From contig OZ059894.1 of assembly GCA_964057225.1 (NCBI GenBank), forward strand, positions 868,001 through 932,000: a stretch of DNA of 64,000 bases. Reading direction: 5' to 3'. The translations under genes were made by a program, and so were the position numbers. Position 1 is the first letter of the stretch. Each line of letters opens with the position of its first letter. The stretch is from Auanema rhodensis (Eukaryota > Nematoda > Chromadorea > Rhabditida > Rhabditidae). Positions 42,832-56,144 of this stretch are shown here, in pieces. The notes below the pieces were generated by a model that saw only the letters and a program-made list of their open reading frames with translations, did no database searches and had not been told where the DNA came from.

Positions 42832-44235
42832 ACAAAAATTTTTTCGAAAAATTTCAGAATAATTTAGCAAAAAGTAGATGTTTTTAGATTCCATTTTTCA
42901 AGGCAAAGACGATGGACAATGTTATTCAACGAAAAAATTAATTCTTCAGGGTGAAAATCGAGGATATAAGTGTGAACTTATATCAGTTGATATCTCGGTG
43001 CATTTTTAAGCTAGCGCAAATCTGATAACACAGATCGACGCAGCTTAAAAATCCGCATCGAATGCACTATACTACTTTGAGAAACGCTTAATACAAAAAT
43101 TAGTTATGATCGTTTGAAAAATGATGCATTAGTGTATGTTGAGTTTCCATGTACACTCAACATTGCTTCCAAAAACATTTTGACAAAAATTTTTTCGAAA
43201 AATTTCAAAATAATTTAGCAAAAAGTAGATGTTTTTAGATTCCTTTTTTTAAGGCAAACACGATGGACAATGTTTTTCAACGAAAAAATTAGTTCTTCAG
43301 GGCGAAAATCGAGGATATAAGTGTGAACTTATATCAGTTGATATCTCGGTGCATTTTTAAGCTAGCGCAAATCTGATAACACAGATCGACGCAGCTGAAA
43401 AATCCGCATCGAATGCACTATACTACTTTGAGAAACGCTTAATACAAAAATTAGTTATGATCGTTTGAAAAATGATGCATTAGTGTATGTTGAGTTTCCA
43501 TGTACACTCAACATTGCTTCCAAAAACATTTTGACAAAAATTTTTTCAAAAAATTTCGAAATAATTTAGCAAAAAGTAGAAGTTTTTAGATTCCTTTTTT
43601 CAAGGCAAAGACGATAGACAATGTTATTCAACGAAAAAATTAATTCTTCAGGGTGAAAATCGAGGATATAAGTGTGAACTTATATCAGTTGATATCTCGG
43701 TGCATTTTTAAGCTAGCGCAAATCTGATAATACAGATCGACGCAGCTTAAAAATCCGCATCGAATGCACTATACTACTTTGAGAAACGCTTAATACAAAA
43801 ATTAGTTATGATCGTTTGAAAAATGATGCATTAGTGTATGTTGAGTTTCCATGTACACTCAACATTGCTTCCAAAAACATTTTGACAAAAATTTTTTCAA
43901 AAAATTTCAAAATAATTTAGCAAAAAGTAGATGTTTTTGGATTCCTTTTTTCAAGGCAAAGACGATAGACGATGTTATTCAACGAAAAAATTAATTCTTC
44001 AGGGTGAAAATCGAGGATATAAGTGTGAACTTATATCAGTTGATATCTCGGTGCATTTTTAAGCTAGCGCAAATCTGATAACACAGATCGATGCAGCTTA
44101 AAAATCCGCATCGAATGCACTATACTACTTTGAGAAACGCTTAATACAAAAATTAGTTATGATCGTTTGAAAAATGATGCATTAGTGTATGTTGAGTTTC
44201 CATGTACACTCAACATTGCTTCCAAAAACATTTTG

Positions 44236-47200
44236 ACAAAAATTTTTTCAAAAAATTTCGAAATAATTTAGCAAAAAGTAGAAGTTTTTAGATTCCTTTT
44301 TTCAAGGCAAAGACGATAGACAATGTTATTCAACGAAAAAATTAATTCTTCAGGGTGAAAATCGAGGATATAAGTGTGAACTTATATCAGTTGATATCTC
44401 GGTGCATTTTTAAGCTAGCGCAAATCTGATAATACAGATCGACGCAGCTTAAAAATCCGCATCGAATGCACTATACTACTTTGAGAAACGCTTAATACAA
44501 AAATTAGTTATGATCGTTTGAAAAATGATGCATTAGTGTATGTTGAGTTTCCATGTACACTCAACATTGCTTCCAAAAACATTTTGACAAAAATTTTTTC
44601 GAAAAATTTCAAAATAATTTAGCAAAAAGTAGATGTTTTTAGATTCCTTTTTTTAAGGCAAACACGATGGACAATGTTTTTCAACGAAAAAATTAGTTCT
44701 TCAGGGCGAAAATCGAGGATATAAGTGTGAACTTATATCAGTTGATATCTCGGTGCATTTTTAAGCTAGCGCAAATCTGATAACACAGATCGACGCAGCT
44801 TAAAAACCGCATCGAATGCACTATACTACTTTGAGAAACGCTTAATACAAAAATTAGTTATGATCGTTTGAAAAATGATGCATTAGTGTATGTTGAGTTT
44901 CCATGTACACTCAACATTGCTTCCAAAAACATTTTGACAAAAATTTTTTCAAAAAATTTCAAAATAATTTAGCAAAAAGTAGATGTTTTTAGATTCCTTT
45001 TTTCAAGGCAAAGACGATAGACGATGTTATTCAACGAAAAAATTAATTCTTCAGGGTGAAAATCGAGGATATAAGTGTGAACTTATATCAGTTGATATCT
45101 CGGTGCATTTTTAAGCTAGCGCAAATCTGATAACACAGATCGATGCAGCTTAAAAATCCGCATCGAATGCACTATACTACTTTGAGAAACGCTTAATACA
45201 AAAATTAGTTATGATCGTTTGAAAAATGATGCATTAGTGTATGTTGAGTTTCCATGTACACTCAACATTGCTTCCAAAAACATTTTGACAAAAATTTTTT
45301 CAAAAAATTTCAAAATAATTTAGCAAAAAGTAGATGTTTTTAGATTCCTTTTTTCAAGGCAAAGACGATAGACAATGTTATTCAACGAAAAAATTAATTC
45401 TTCAGGGTGAAAATCGAGGATATAAGTGTGAACATATAACAGTTGATATCTCGGTGCATTTTTAAGCTAGCGCAAATCTGATAACACAGATCGACGCAGC
45501 TTAAAAATCCGCATCGAATGCACTATACTACTTTGAGAAACGCTTAATACAAAAATTAGTTATGATCGTTTGAAAAATGATGCATTAGTGTATGTTGAGT
45601 TTCCATGTACACTCAACATTGCTTCCAAAAACATTTTGACAAAAATTTTTTCGAAAAATTTCAAAATAATTTAGCAAAAAGTAGATGTTTTAAGATTCCT
45701 TTTCTCAAGGCAAACACGATGGACAATGTTTTTCAACGAAAAAATTAGTTCTTCAGGGTGAAAATCGAGGATATAAGTGTGAACTTATATCAGTTGATAT
45801 CTCGGTGCATTTTTAAGCTAGCGCAAATCTGATAACACAGATCGACGCAGCTTAAAAACCGCATCGAATGCACTATACTACTTTGAGAAACGCTTAATAC
45901 AAAAATTAGTTATGATCGTTTGAAAAATGATGCATTAGTGTATGTTGAGTTTCCATGTACACTCAACATTGCTTCCAAAAACATTTTGACAAAAATTTTT
46001 TCAAAAAATTTCGAAATAATTTAGCAAAAAGTAGAAGTTTTTAGATTCCTTTTTTCAAGGCAAAGACGATAGATAATGTTATTCAACGAAAAAATTAATT
46101 CTTCAGGGTGAAAATCGAGGATATAAGTGTGAACTTATATCAGTTGATATCTCGGTGCATTTTTAAGCTAGCGCAAATCTGATAATACAGATCGACGCAG
46201 CTTAAAAATCCGCATCGAATGCACTATACTACTTTGAGAAACGCTTAATACAAAAATTAGTTATGATCGTTTGAAAAATGATGCATTAGTGTATGTTGAG
46301 TTTCCATGTACACTCAACATTGCTTCCAAAAACATTTTGACAAAAATTTTTTCAAAAAATTTCAAAATAATTTAGCAAAAAGTAGATGTTTTTAGATTCC
46401 TTTTTTCAAGGCAAAGACGATAGACGATGTTATTCAACGAAAAAATTAATTCTTCAGGGTGAAAATCGAGGATATAAGTGTGAACTTATATCAGTTGATA
46501 TCTCGGTGCATTTTTAAGCTAGCGCAAATCTGATAACACAGATCGATGCAGCTTAAAAATCCGCATCGAATGCACTATACTACTTTGAGAAACGCTTAAT
46601 ACAAAAATTAGTTATGATCGTTTGAAAAATGATGCATTAGTGTATGTTGAGTTTCCATGTACACTCAACATTGCTTCCAAAAACATTTTGACAAAAATTT
46701 TTTCAAAAAATTTCAAAATAATTTAGCAAAAAGTAGATGTTTTTAGATTCCTTTTTTCAAGGCAAAGACGATAGACAATGTTATTCAACGAAAAAATTAA
46801 TTCTTCAGGGTGAAAATCGAGGATATAAGTGTGAACATATAACAGTTGATATCTCGGTGCATTTTTAAGCTAGCGCAAATCTGATAACACAGATCGACGC
46901 AGCTTAAAAATCCGCATCGAATGCACTATACTACTTTGAGAAACGCTTAATACAAAAATTAGTTATGATCGTTTGAAAAATGATGCATTAGTGTATGTTG
47001 AGTTTCCATGTACACTCAACATTGCTTCCAAAAACATTTTGACAAAAATTTTTTCGAAAAATTTCAAAATAATTTAGCAAAAAGTAGATGTTTTAAGATT
47101 CCTTTTCTCAAGGCAAACACGATGGACAATGTTTTTCAACGAAAAAATTAGTTCTTCAGGGTGAAAATCGAGGATATAAGTGTGAACTTATATCAGTTGA

Positions 47201-50200
47201 TATCTCGGTGCATTTTTAAGCTAGCGCAAATCTGATAACACAGATCGACGCAGCTTAAAAACCGCATCGAATGCACTATACTACTTTGAGAAACGCTTAA
47301 TACAAAAATTAGTTATGATCGTTTGAAAAATGATGCATTAGTGTATGTTGAGTTTCCATGTACACTCAACATTGCTTCCAAAAACATTTTGACAAAAATT
47401 TTTTCAAAAAATTTCGAAATAATTTAGCAAAAAGTAGAAGTTTTTAGATTCCTTTTTTCAAGGCAAAGACGATAGATAATGTTATTCAACGAAAAAATTA
47501 ATTCTTCAGGGTGAAAATCGAGGATATAAGTGTGAACTTATATCAGTTGATATCTCGGTGCATTTTTAAGCTAGCGCAAATCTGATAATACAGATCGACG
47601 CAGCTTAAAAATCCGCATCGAATGCACTATACTACTTTGAGAAACGCTTAATACAAAAATTAGTTATGATCGTTTGAAAAATGATGCATTAGTGTATGTT
47701 GAGTTTCCATGTACACTCAACATTGCTTCCAAAAACATTTTGACAAAAATTTTTTCGAAAAATTTCAAAATAATTTAGCAAAAAGTAGATGTTTTTAGAT
47801 TCCTTTTTTTAAGGCAAACACGATGGACAATGTTTTTCAACGAAAAAATTAGTTCTTCAGGGCGAAAATCGAGGATATAAGTGTGAACTTATATCAGTTG
47901 ATATCTCGGTGCATTTTTAAGCTAGCGCAAATCTGATAACACAGATCGACGCAGCTTAAAAACCGCATCGAATGCACTATACTACTTTGAGAAACGCTTA
48001 ATACAAAAATTAGTTATGATCGTTTGAAAAATGATGCATTAGTGTATGTTGAGTTTCCATGTACACTCAACATTGCTTCCAAAAACATTTTGACAAAAAT
48101 TTTTTCAAAAAATTTCAAAATAATTTAGCAAAAAGTAGATGTTTTTAGATTCCTTTTTTCAAGGCAAAGACGATAGACGATGTTATTCAACGAAAAAATT
48201 AATTCTTCAGGGTGAAAATCGAGGATATAAGTGTGAACTTATATCAGTTGATATCTCGGTGCATTTTTAAGCTAGCGCAAATCTGATAACACAGATCGAT
48301 GCAGCTTAAAAATCCGCATCGAATGCACTATACTACTTTGAGAAACGCTTAATACAAAAATTAGTTATGATCGTTTGAAAAATGATGCATTAGTGTATGT
48401 TGAGTTTCCATGTACACTCAACATTGCTTCCAAAAACATTTTGACAAAAATTTTTTCAAAAAATTTCAAAATAATTTAGCAAAAAGTAGATGTTTTTAGA
48501 TTCCTTTTTTCAAGGCAAAGACGATAGACAATGTTATTCAACGAAAAAATTAATTCTTCAGGGTGAAAATCGAGGATATAAGTGTGAACATATAACAGTT
48601 GATATCTCGGTGCATTTTTAAGCTAGCGCAAATCTGATAACACAGATCGACGCAGCTTAAAAATCCGCATCGAATGCACTATACTACTTTGAGAAACGCT
48701 TAATACAAAAATTAGTTATGATCGTTTGAAAAATGATGCATTAGTGTATGTTGAGTTTCCATGTACACTCAACATTGCTTCCAAAAACATTTTGACAAAA
48801 ATTTTTTCGAAAAATTTCAAAATAATTTAGCAAAAAGTAGATGTTTTAAGATTCCTTTTCTCAAGGCAAACACGATGGACAATGTTTTTCAACGAAAAAA
48901 TTAGTTCTTCAGGGTGAAAATCGAGGATATAAGTGTGAACTTATATCAGTTGATATCTCGGTGCATTTTTAAGCTAGCGCAAATCTGATAACACAGATCG
49001 ACGCAGCTTAAAAACCGCATCGAATGCACTATACTACTTTGAGAAACGCTTAATACAAAAATCAGTTATGATCGTTTGAAAAATGATGCATTAGTGTATG
49101 TTGAGTTTCCATGTACACTCAACATTGCTTCCAAAAACATTTTGACAAAAATTTTTTCAAAAAATTTCGAAATAATTTAGCAAAAAGTAGAAGTTTTTAG
49201 ATTCCTTTTTTCAAGGCAAAGACGATAGACAATGTTATTCAACGAAAAAATTAATTCTTCAGGGTGAAAATCGAGGATATAAGTGTGAACTTATATCAGT
49301 TGATATCTCGGTGCATTTTTAAGCTAGCGCAAATCTGATAATACAGATCGACGCAGCTTAAAAATCCGCATCGAATGCACTATACTACTTTGAGAAACGC
49401 TTAATACAAAAATTAGTTATGATCGTTTGAAAAATGATGCATTAGTGTATGTTGAGTTTCCATGTACACTCAACATTGCTTCCAAAAACATTTTGACAAA
49501 AATTTTTTCGAAAAATTTCAAAATAATTTAGCAAAAAGTAGATGTTTTTAGATTCCTTTTTTTAAGGCAAACACGATGGACAATGTTTTTCAACGAAAAA
49601 ATTAGTTCTTCAGGGCGAAAATCGAGGATATAAGTGTGAACTTATATCAGTTGATATCTCGGTGCATTTTTAAGCTAGCGCAAATCTGATAACACAGATC
49701 GACGCAGCTTAAAAACCGCATCGAATGCACTATACTACTTTGAGAAACGCTTAATACAAAAATTAGTTATGATCGTTTGAAAAATGATGCATTAGTGTAT
49801 GTTGAGTTTCCATGTACACTCAACATTGCTTCCAAAAACATTTTGACAAAAATTTTTTCAAAAAATTTCAAAATAATTTAGCAAAAAGTAGATGTTTTTA
49901 GATTCCTTTTTCCAAGGCAAAGACGATAGACGATGTTATTCAACGAAAAAATTAATTCTTCAGGGTGAAAATCGAGGATATAAGTGTGAACTTATATCAG
50001 TTGATATCTCGGTGCATTTTTAAGCTAGCGCAAATCTGATAACACAGATCGATGCAGCTTAAAAATCCGCATCGAATGCACTATACTACTTTGAGAAACG
50101 CTTAATACAAAAATTAGTTATGATCGTTTGAAAAATGATGCATTAGTGTATGTTGAGTTTCCATGTACACTCAACATTGCTTCCAAAAACATTTTGACAA

Positions 50201-50898
50201 AAATTTTTTCAAAAAATTTCAAAATAATTTAGCAAAAAGTAGATGTTTTTAGATTCCTTTTTTCAAGGCAAAGACGATAGACAATGTTATTCAACGAAAA
50301 AATTAATTCTTCAGGGTGAAAATCGAGGATATAAGTGTGAACATATAACAGTTGATATCTCGGTGCATTTTTAAGCTAGCGCAAATCTGATAACACAGAT
50401 CGACGCAGCTTAAAAATCCGCATCGAATGCACTATACTACTTTGAGAAACGCTTAATACAAAAATTAGTTATGATCGTTTGAAAAATGATGCATTAGTGT
50501 ATGTTGAGTTTCCATGTACACTCAACATTGCTTCCAAAAACATTTTGACAAAAATTTTTTCGAAAAATTTCAAAATAATTTAGCAAAAAGTAGATGTTTT
50601 AAGATTCCTTTTCTCAAGGCAAACACGATGGACAATGTTTTTCAACGAAAAAATTAGTTCTTCAGGGTGAAAATCGAGGATATAAGTGTGAACTTATATC
50701 AGTTGATATCTCGGTGCATTTTTAAGCTAGCGCAAATCTGATAACACAGATCGACGCAGCTTAAAAATCCGCATCGAATGCACTATACTACTTTGAGAAA
50801 CGCTTAATATAAAAATTAGTTATGATCGTTTGAAAAATGATGCATTAGTGTATGTTGAGTTTCCATGTACACTCAACATTGCTTCCAAAAACATTTTG
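44236..50898. repeat. Alternating 4/5-monomer higher-order repeat in satellite B
   Basis: The ordered types are: (1) CAAAAAATTTCGAAAT with GTAGAAG; (2) CCTTTTTTTAAGG with AGGGCG; (3) GATAGACGATG with GATCGATGCAG; (4) GAACATATAACAG; (5) GATGTTTTAAGATTCC with CTCAAGG. Five-monomer copies are 44236-45988, 47392-49144 and 49145-50898 (1753, 1753 and 1754 bp). The copy at 45989-47391 (1403 bp) lacks type 2. GAACATATAACAG recurs at 45431, 46834, 48587 and 50340 (spacing 1403, 1753, 1753) and confirms the register. Monomers 43183-44235 look like a disordered precursor or edge of the same block. Confidence 0.92.
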
Positions 50899-50975
50899 AC
50901 AAAAATTTTTTCGAAAAATTTCAAAATAATTTAGCAAAAAGTAGATGTTTTTAGATTCCTTTTTCTAACGCAAAG

Positions 50976-53096
50976 ACGATGGACAATGTTATTCAACGAA
51001 AAAATTAATTCTTCAGGGTGAAAATCGAGGATATAAGTGTGAACTTATATCAGTTGATATCTCGGTGCATTTTTAAGCTAGCGCAAATCTGATAACACAG
51101 ATCGATGCAGCTTAAAAATCCGCATCGAATGCACTATACTACTTTGAGAAACGCTTAATACAAAAATTAGTTATGATCGTTTGAAAAATGATGCATTAGT
51201 GTATGTTGAGTTTCCATGTACACTCAACATTGCTTCCAAAAACATTTTGACAAAAATTTTTTCAAAAAATTTCAAAATAATTTAGCAAAAAGTAGATGTT
51301 TTCAGATTCCTTTTTTCAAGGCAAAGACGATAGACAATGTTATTCAACGAAAAAATTAATTCTTCAGGGTGAAAATCGAGGATATAAGTGTGAACTTATA
51401 TCAGTTGATATCTCGGTGCATTTTTAAGCTAGCGCAAATCTGATAACACAGATCGACGCAGCTTAAAAATCCGCATCGAATGCACTATACTACTTTGAGA
51501 AACGTTTAATACAAAAATTAGTTATGATCGTTTGAAAAATGATGCATTAGTGTATGTTGAGTTTCCATGTACACTCTACATTGCTTCCAAAAACATTTTG
51601 ACAAAAATTTTTTCGAAAAATTTCAAAATAATTTAGCAAAAAGTAGATGTTTTAAGATTCCTTTTTTCAAGGCAAACACGATGGACAATGTTTTTCAACG
51701 AAAAAATTAGTTCTTCAGGGTGAAAATCGAGGATATATGTGTGAACTTATATCAGTTGATATCTCGGTGCATTTTCAAGCTAGCGCAAATCTGATAACAC
51801 AGATCGACGCAGCTTAAAAATCCGCATCGAATGCACTATACTACATTGAGAAACGCTTAATACAAAAATTAGTTATGATCGTTTGAAAAATGATGCATTA
51901 GTGTATGTTGAGTTTCCATGTACATTCAACATTGCTTCCAAAAACATTTTGACAAAAATTTTTTCGAAAAATTTCAAAATAATTTAGCAAAAAGTAGATG
52001 TTTTTAGATTCCTTTTTTTAAGGCAAACACGATGGACAATGTTATTCAACGAAAAAATTAATTCTTCAGGGTGAAAATCGAGGATATAAGTGTGAACTTA
52101 TATCAGTTGATATCTCGGTGCATTTTTAAGCTAGCGCAAATCTGATAACACAGATCGATGCAGCTTAAAAATCCGCATCGAATGCACTATACTACTTTGA
52201 GAAACGCTTAATACAAAAATTAGTTATGATCGTTTGAAAAATGATGCATTAGTGTATGTTGAGTTTCCATGTACACTCAACATTGCTTCCAAAAACATTT
52301 TGACAAAAATTTTTTCAAAAAATTTCAAAATAATTTAGCAAAAAGTAGATGTTTTCAGATTCCTTTTTTCAAGGCAAAGACGATAGACAATGTTATTCAA
52401 CGAAAAAATTAATTCTTCAGGGTGAAAATCGAGGATATAAGTGTGAACTTATATCAGTTGATATCTCGGTGCATTTTTAAGCTAGCGCAAATCTGATAAC
52501 ACAGATCGACGCAGCTTAAAAATCCGCATCGAATGCACTATACTACTTTGAGAAACGTTTAATACAAAAATTAGTTATGATCGTTTGAAAAATGATGCAT
52601 TAGTGTATGTTGAGTTTCCATGTACACTCTACATTGCTTCCAAAAACATTTTGACAAAAATTTTTTCGAAAAATTTCAAAATAATTTAGCAAAAAGTAGA
52701 TGTTTTAAGATTCCTTTTTTCAAGGCAAACACGATGGACAATGTTTTTCAACGAAAAAATTAGTTCTTCAGGGTGAAAATCGAGGATATATGTGTGAACT
52801 TATATCAGTTGATATCTCGGTGCATTTTCAAGCTAGCGCAAATCTGATAACACAGATCGACGCAGCTTAAAAATCCGCATCGAATGCACTATACTACATT
52901 GAGAAACGCTTAATACAAAAATTAGTTATGATCGTTTGAAAAATGATGCATTAGTGTATGTTGAGTTTCCATGTACATTCAACATTGCTTCCAAAAACAT
53001 TTTGACAAAAATTTTTTCGAAAAATTTCAAAATAATTTAGCAAAAAGTAGATGTTTTTAGATTCCTTTTTTTAAGGCAAACACGATGGACAATGTT
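50976..53096. repeat. Tandem duplication of 1053 bp (3 monomers) with readable crossover
   Basis: Markers ACACTCTACA (51571 and 52624), GGATATATGTGTG and TACATTCAAC (51921 and 52974) repeat at exactly 1053 bp. Monomer 51952 is a hybrid: its left part, to base 52028, matches monomer 53005 (CCTTTTTTTAAGGCAAAC), and from 52044 on it matches monomer 50899 (GTTATTC and GATCGATGCAG). The crossover therefore lies in the identical interval 52029-52043, corresponding to 50976-50990 and 53082-53096. Confidence 0.9.
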
Positions 53097-55943
53097 TTTC
53101 AACGAAAAAATTAGTTCTTCAGGGCGAAAATCGAGGATATAAGTGTGAACTTATATCAGTTGATATCTCGGTGCATTTTTAAGCTAGCGGAAATCTGATA
53201 ACACAGATCGACGCAGCTTAAAAATCCGCATCGAATGCACTATACTACTTTGAGAAACGCTTAATACAAAAATTAGTTATGATCGTTTGAAAAATGATGC
53301 ATTAGTGTATGTTGAGTTTCCATGTACACTCAACATTGCTTCCAAAAACATTTTGACAAAAATTTTTTCAAAAAATTTCAAAATAATTTAGCAAAAAGTA
53401 GATGTTTTTAGATTCCTTTTTTCAAGGCAAAGACGATAGACAATGTTATTCAACGAAAAAATTAATTCTTCAGGGTGAAAATCGAGGATATAAGTGTGAA
53501 CTTATATCAGTTGATATCTCGGTGCATTTTTAAGCTAGCGCAAATCTGATAACACAGATCGACGCAGCTTAAAAATCCGCATCGAATGCACTATACTACT
53601 TTGAGAAACGCTTAATACAAAAATTAGTTATGATCGTTTGAAAAATGATGCATTAGTGTATGTTGAGTTTCCATGTACACTCAACATTGCTTCCAAAAAC
53701 ATTTTGACAAAAATTTTTTCGAAAAATTTCAAAATAATTTAGCAAAAAGTAGATGTTATAAGATTCCTTTTTTCAAGGCAAAGACGATAGACAATGTTAT
53801 TCAACGAAAAAATTAATTCTTCAGGGTGAAAATCGAGGATATAAGTGTGAACTTATATCAGTTGATATCTCGGTGCATTTTTAAGCTAGCGCAAATCTGA
53901 TAACACAGATCGACGCAGCTTAAAAATCCGCATCGAATGCACTATATTACAGTAAAAAATCTTCAATACAAAAATTAGTTATGATCGTTTGAAAAATGAT
54001 GCATTAGTGTATGTTGAGTTTCCATGTACACTCAACATTGCTTCCAAAAACATTTTGACAAAAATTTTTTCAAAAAATTTCAAAATAATTTAGCAAAAAG
54101 TAGATGTTTTTAGATTCCTTTTTTCAAGGCAAAGACGATAGACAATGTTATTCAACGAAAAAATTAATTCTTCAGGGTGAAAATCGAGGATATATGTGTG
54201 AACTTATATCAGTTGATATCTCGGTGCATTTTTAAGCTAGCGCAAATCTGATAACACAGATCGACGCAGCTTAAAAATCCGCATCGAATGCACTATACTA
54301 CTTTGAGAAACGCTCAATACAAAAATTAGTTATGATCGTTTGAAAAATGATGCATTAGTGTATGTTGAGTTTCCATGTACACTCAACATTGCTTCCAAAA
54401 ACATTTTGACAAAAATTTTTTCGAAAAATTTCAAAATAATTTAGCAAAAAGTAGATGTTATAAGATTCCTTTTTTCAAGGCAAAGACGATAGACAATGTT
54501 ATTCAACGAAAAAATTAATTCTTCAGGGTGAAAATCGAGGATATAAGTGTGAACTTATATCAGTTGATATCTCGGTGCATTTTTAAGCTAGCGCAAATCT
54601 GATAACACAGATCGACGCAGCTTAAAAATCCGCATCGAATGCACTATATTACAGTAAAAAATCTTCAATACAAAAATTAGTTATGATCGTTTGAAAAATG
54701 ATGCATTAGTGTATGTTGAGTTTCCATGTACACTCAACATTGCTTCCAAAAACATTTTGACAAAAATTTTTTCGAAAAATTTCAAAATAATTTAGCAAAA
54801 AGTAGATGTTTTTAGATTCCTTTTTCTAACGCAAAGACGATGGACAATGTTATTCAACGAAAAAATTAATTCTTCAGGGTGAAAATCGAGGATATAAGTG
54901 TGAACTTATATCAGTTGATATCTCGGTGCATTTTTAAGCTAGCGCAAATCTGATAACACAGATCGATGCAGCTTAAAAATCCGCATCGAATGCACTATAC
55001 TACTTTGAGGAACGCTTAATACAAAAATTAGTTATGATCGTTTGAAAAATGATGCATTAGTGTATGTTGAGTTTCCATGTACACTCAACATTGCTTCCAA
55101 AAACATTTTGACAAAAATTTTTTCAAAAAATTTCAAAATAATTTAGCAAAAAGTAGATGTTTTTAGATTCCTTTTTTCAAGGCAAAGACGATAGACAATG
55201 TTATTCAACGAAAAAATTAATTCTTCAGGGTGAAAATCGAGGATATAAGTGTGAACTTATATCAGTTGATATCTCGGTGCATTTTTAAGCTAGCGCAAAT
55301 CTGATAACACAGATCGACGCAGCTTAAAAATCCGCATCGAATGCACTATATTACAGTAAAAAATCTTCAATACAAAAATTAGTTATGATCGTTTGAAAAA
55401 TGATGCATTAGTGTATGTTGAGTTTCCATGTACACTCAACATTGCTTCCAAAAACATTTTGACAAAAATTTTTTCAAAAAATTTCAAAATAATTTAGCAA
55501 AAAGTAGATGTTTTTAGATTCCTTTTTTCAAGGCAAAGACGATAGACAATGTTATTCAACGAAAAAATTAATTCTTCAGGGTGAAAATCGAGGATATAAG
55601 TGTGAACTTATATCAGTTGATATCTCGGTGCATTTTTAAGCTAGCGCAAATCTGATAACACAGATCGACGCAGCTTAAAAATCCGCATCGAATGCACTAT
55701 ATTACAGTAAAAAATCTTCAATACAAAAATTAGTTATGATCGTTTGAAAAATGATGCATTAGTGTATGTTGAGTTTCCATGTACACTCAACATTGCTTCC
55801 AAAAACATTTTGACAAAAATTTTTTCGAAAAATTTCAAAATAATTTAGCAAAAAGTAGATGTTTTAAGATTCCTTTTTTCAAGGCAAACACGATGGACAA
55901 TGTTTTTCAACGAAAAAATTAGTTCTTCAGGGTGAAAATCGAG

Positions 55944-55965
55944 GATATAAGTGTGAACTTATATC
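55944..55965. other. B-monomer inverted repeat 1: 9-bp stem with GTGA loop
   Basis: Representative copy. Arms are GATATAAGT (55944-55952) and ACTTATATC (55957-55965) with loop GTGA. Present in most monomers at positions 132-153. A GTGA loop would be a GNRA tetraloop if transcribed on this strand. Monomers with GAACATATAACAG or GGATATATGTG weaken the stem. Confidence 0.75.
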
Positions 55966-55978
55966 AGTTGATATCTCG

Positions 55979-56048
55979 GTGCATTTTTAAGCTAGCGCAA
56001 ATCTGATAACACAGATCGACGCAGCTTAAAAATCCGCATCGAATGCAC
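55979..56048. other. B-monomer inverted repeat 2: 70-nt composite hairpin
   Basis: Representative copy, monomer positions 167-236. Paired segments from outside in are GTGCA (55979-55983) with TGCAC (56044-56048), TTTTTAAGCT (55984-55993) with AGCTTAAAAA (56023-56032), GCG (55995-55997) with CGC (56020-56022), and ATCTG (56001-56005) with CAGAT (56012-56016), closed by loop ATAACA. There is one bulged A, a 3 x 3 internal loop, and an 11-nt insertion on the 3' side that can itself pair GCAT with ATGC. That is 23 possible pairs. The element is retained in nearly all 72 copies. It resembles neither a tRNA nor any RNA family I can recognise. Confidence 0.75.
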
Positions 56049-56116
56049 TATACTACTTTGAGAAACGCTTAATATAAAAATTAGTTATGATCGTTTGAAA
56101 AATGATGCATTAGTGT

Positions 56117-56144
56117 ATGTTGAGTTTCCATGTACACTCAACAT
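56117..56144. other. B-monomer inverted repeat 3: ATGTTGAGT / ACTCAACAT
   Basis: Representative copy. Perfect 9-bp arms with a 10-nt loop, at monomer positions 305-332. Monomers ending CAACAATGC lose the outermost pair, and those with CTCTACATT or CATTCAAC lose an internal one. An alternative pairing AGTGTA with TACACT overlaps it. Confidence 0.7.

Noticed and set aside
55979-56048. tRNA or other Pol III gene in the B monomer
   Set aside because: The fold is a single long hairpin rather than a cloverleaf, and I see no B-box like GGTTCGANTCC or convincing A-box.
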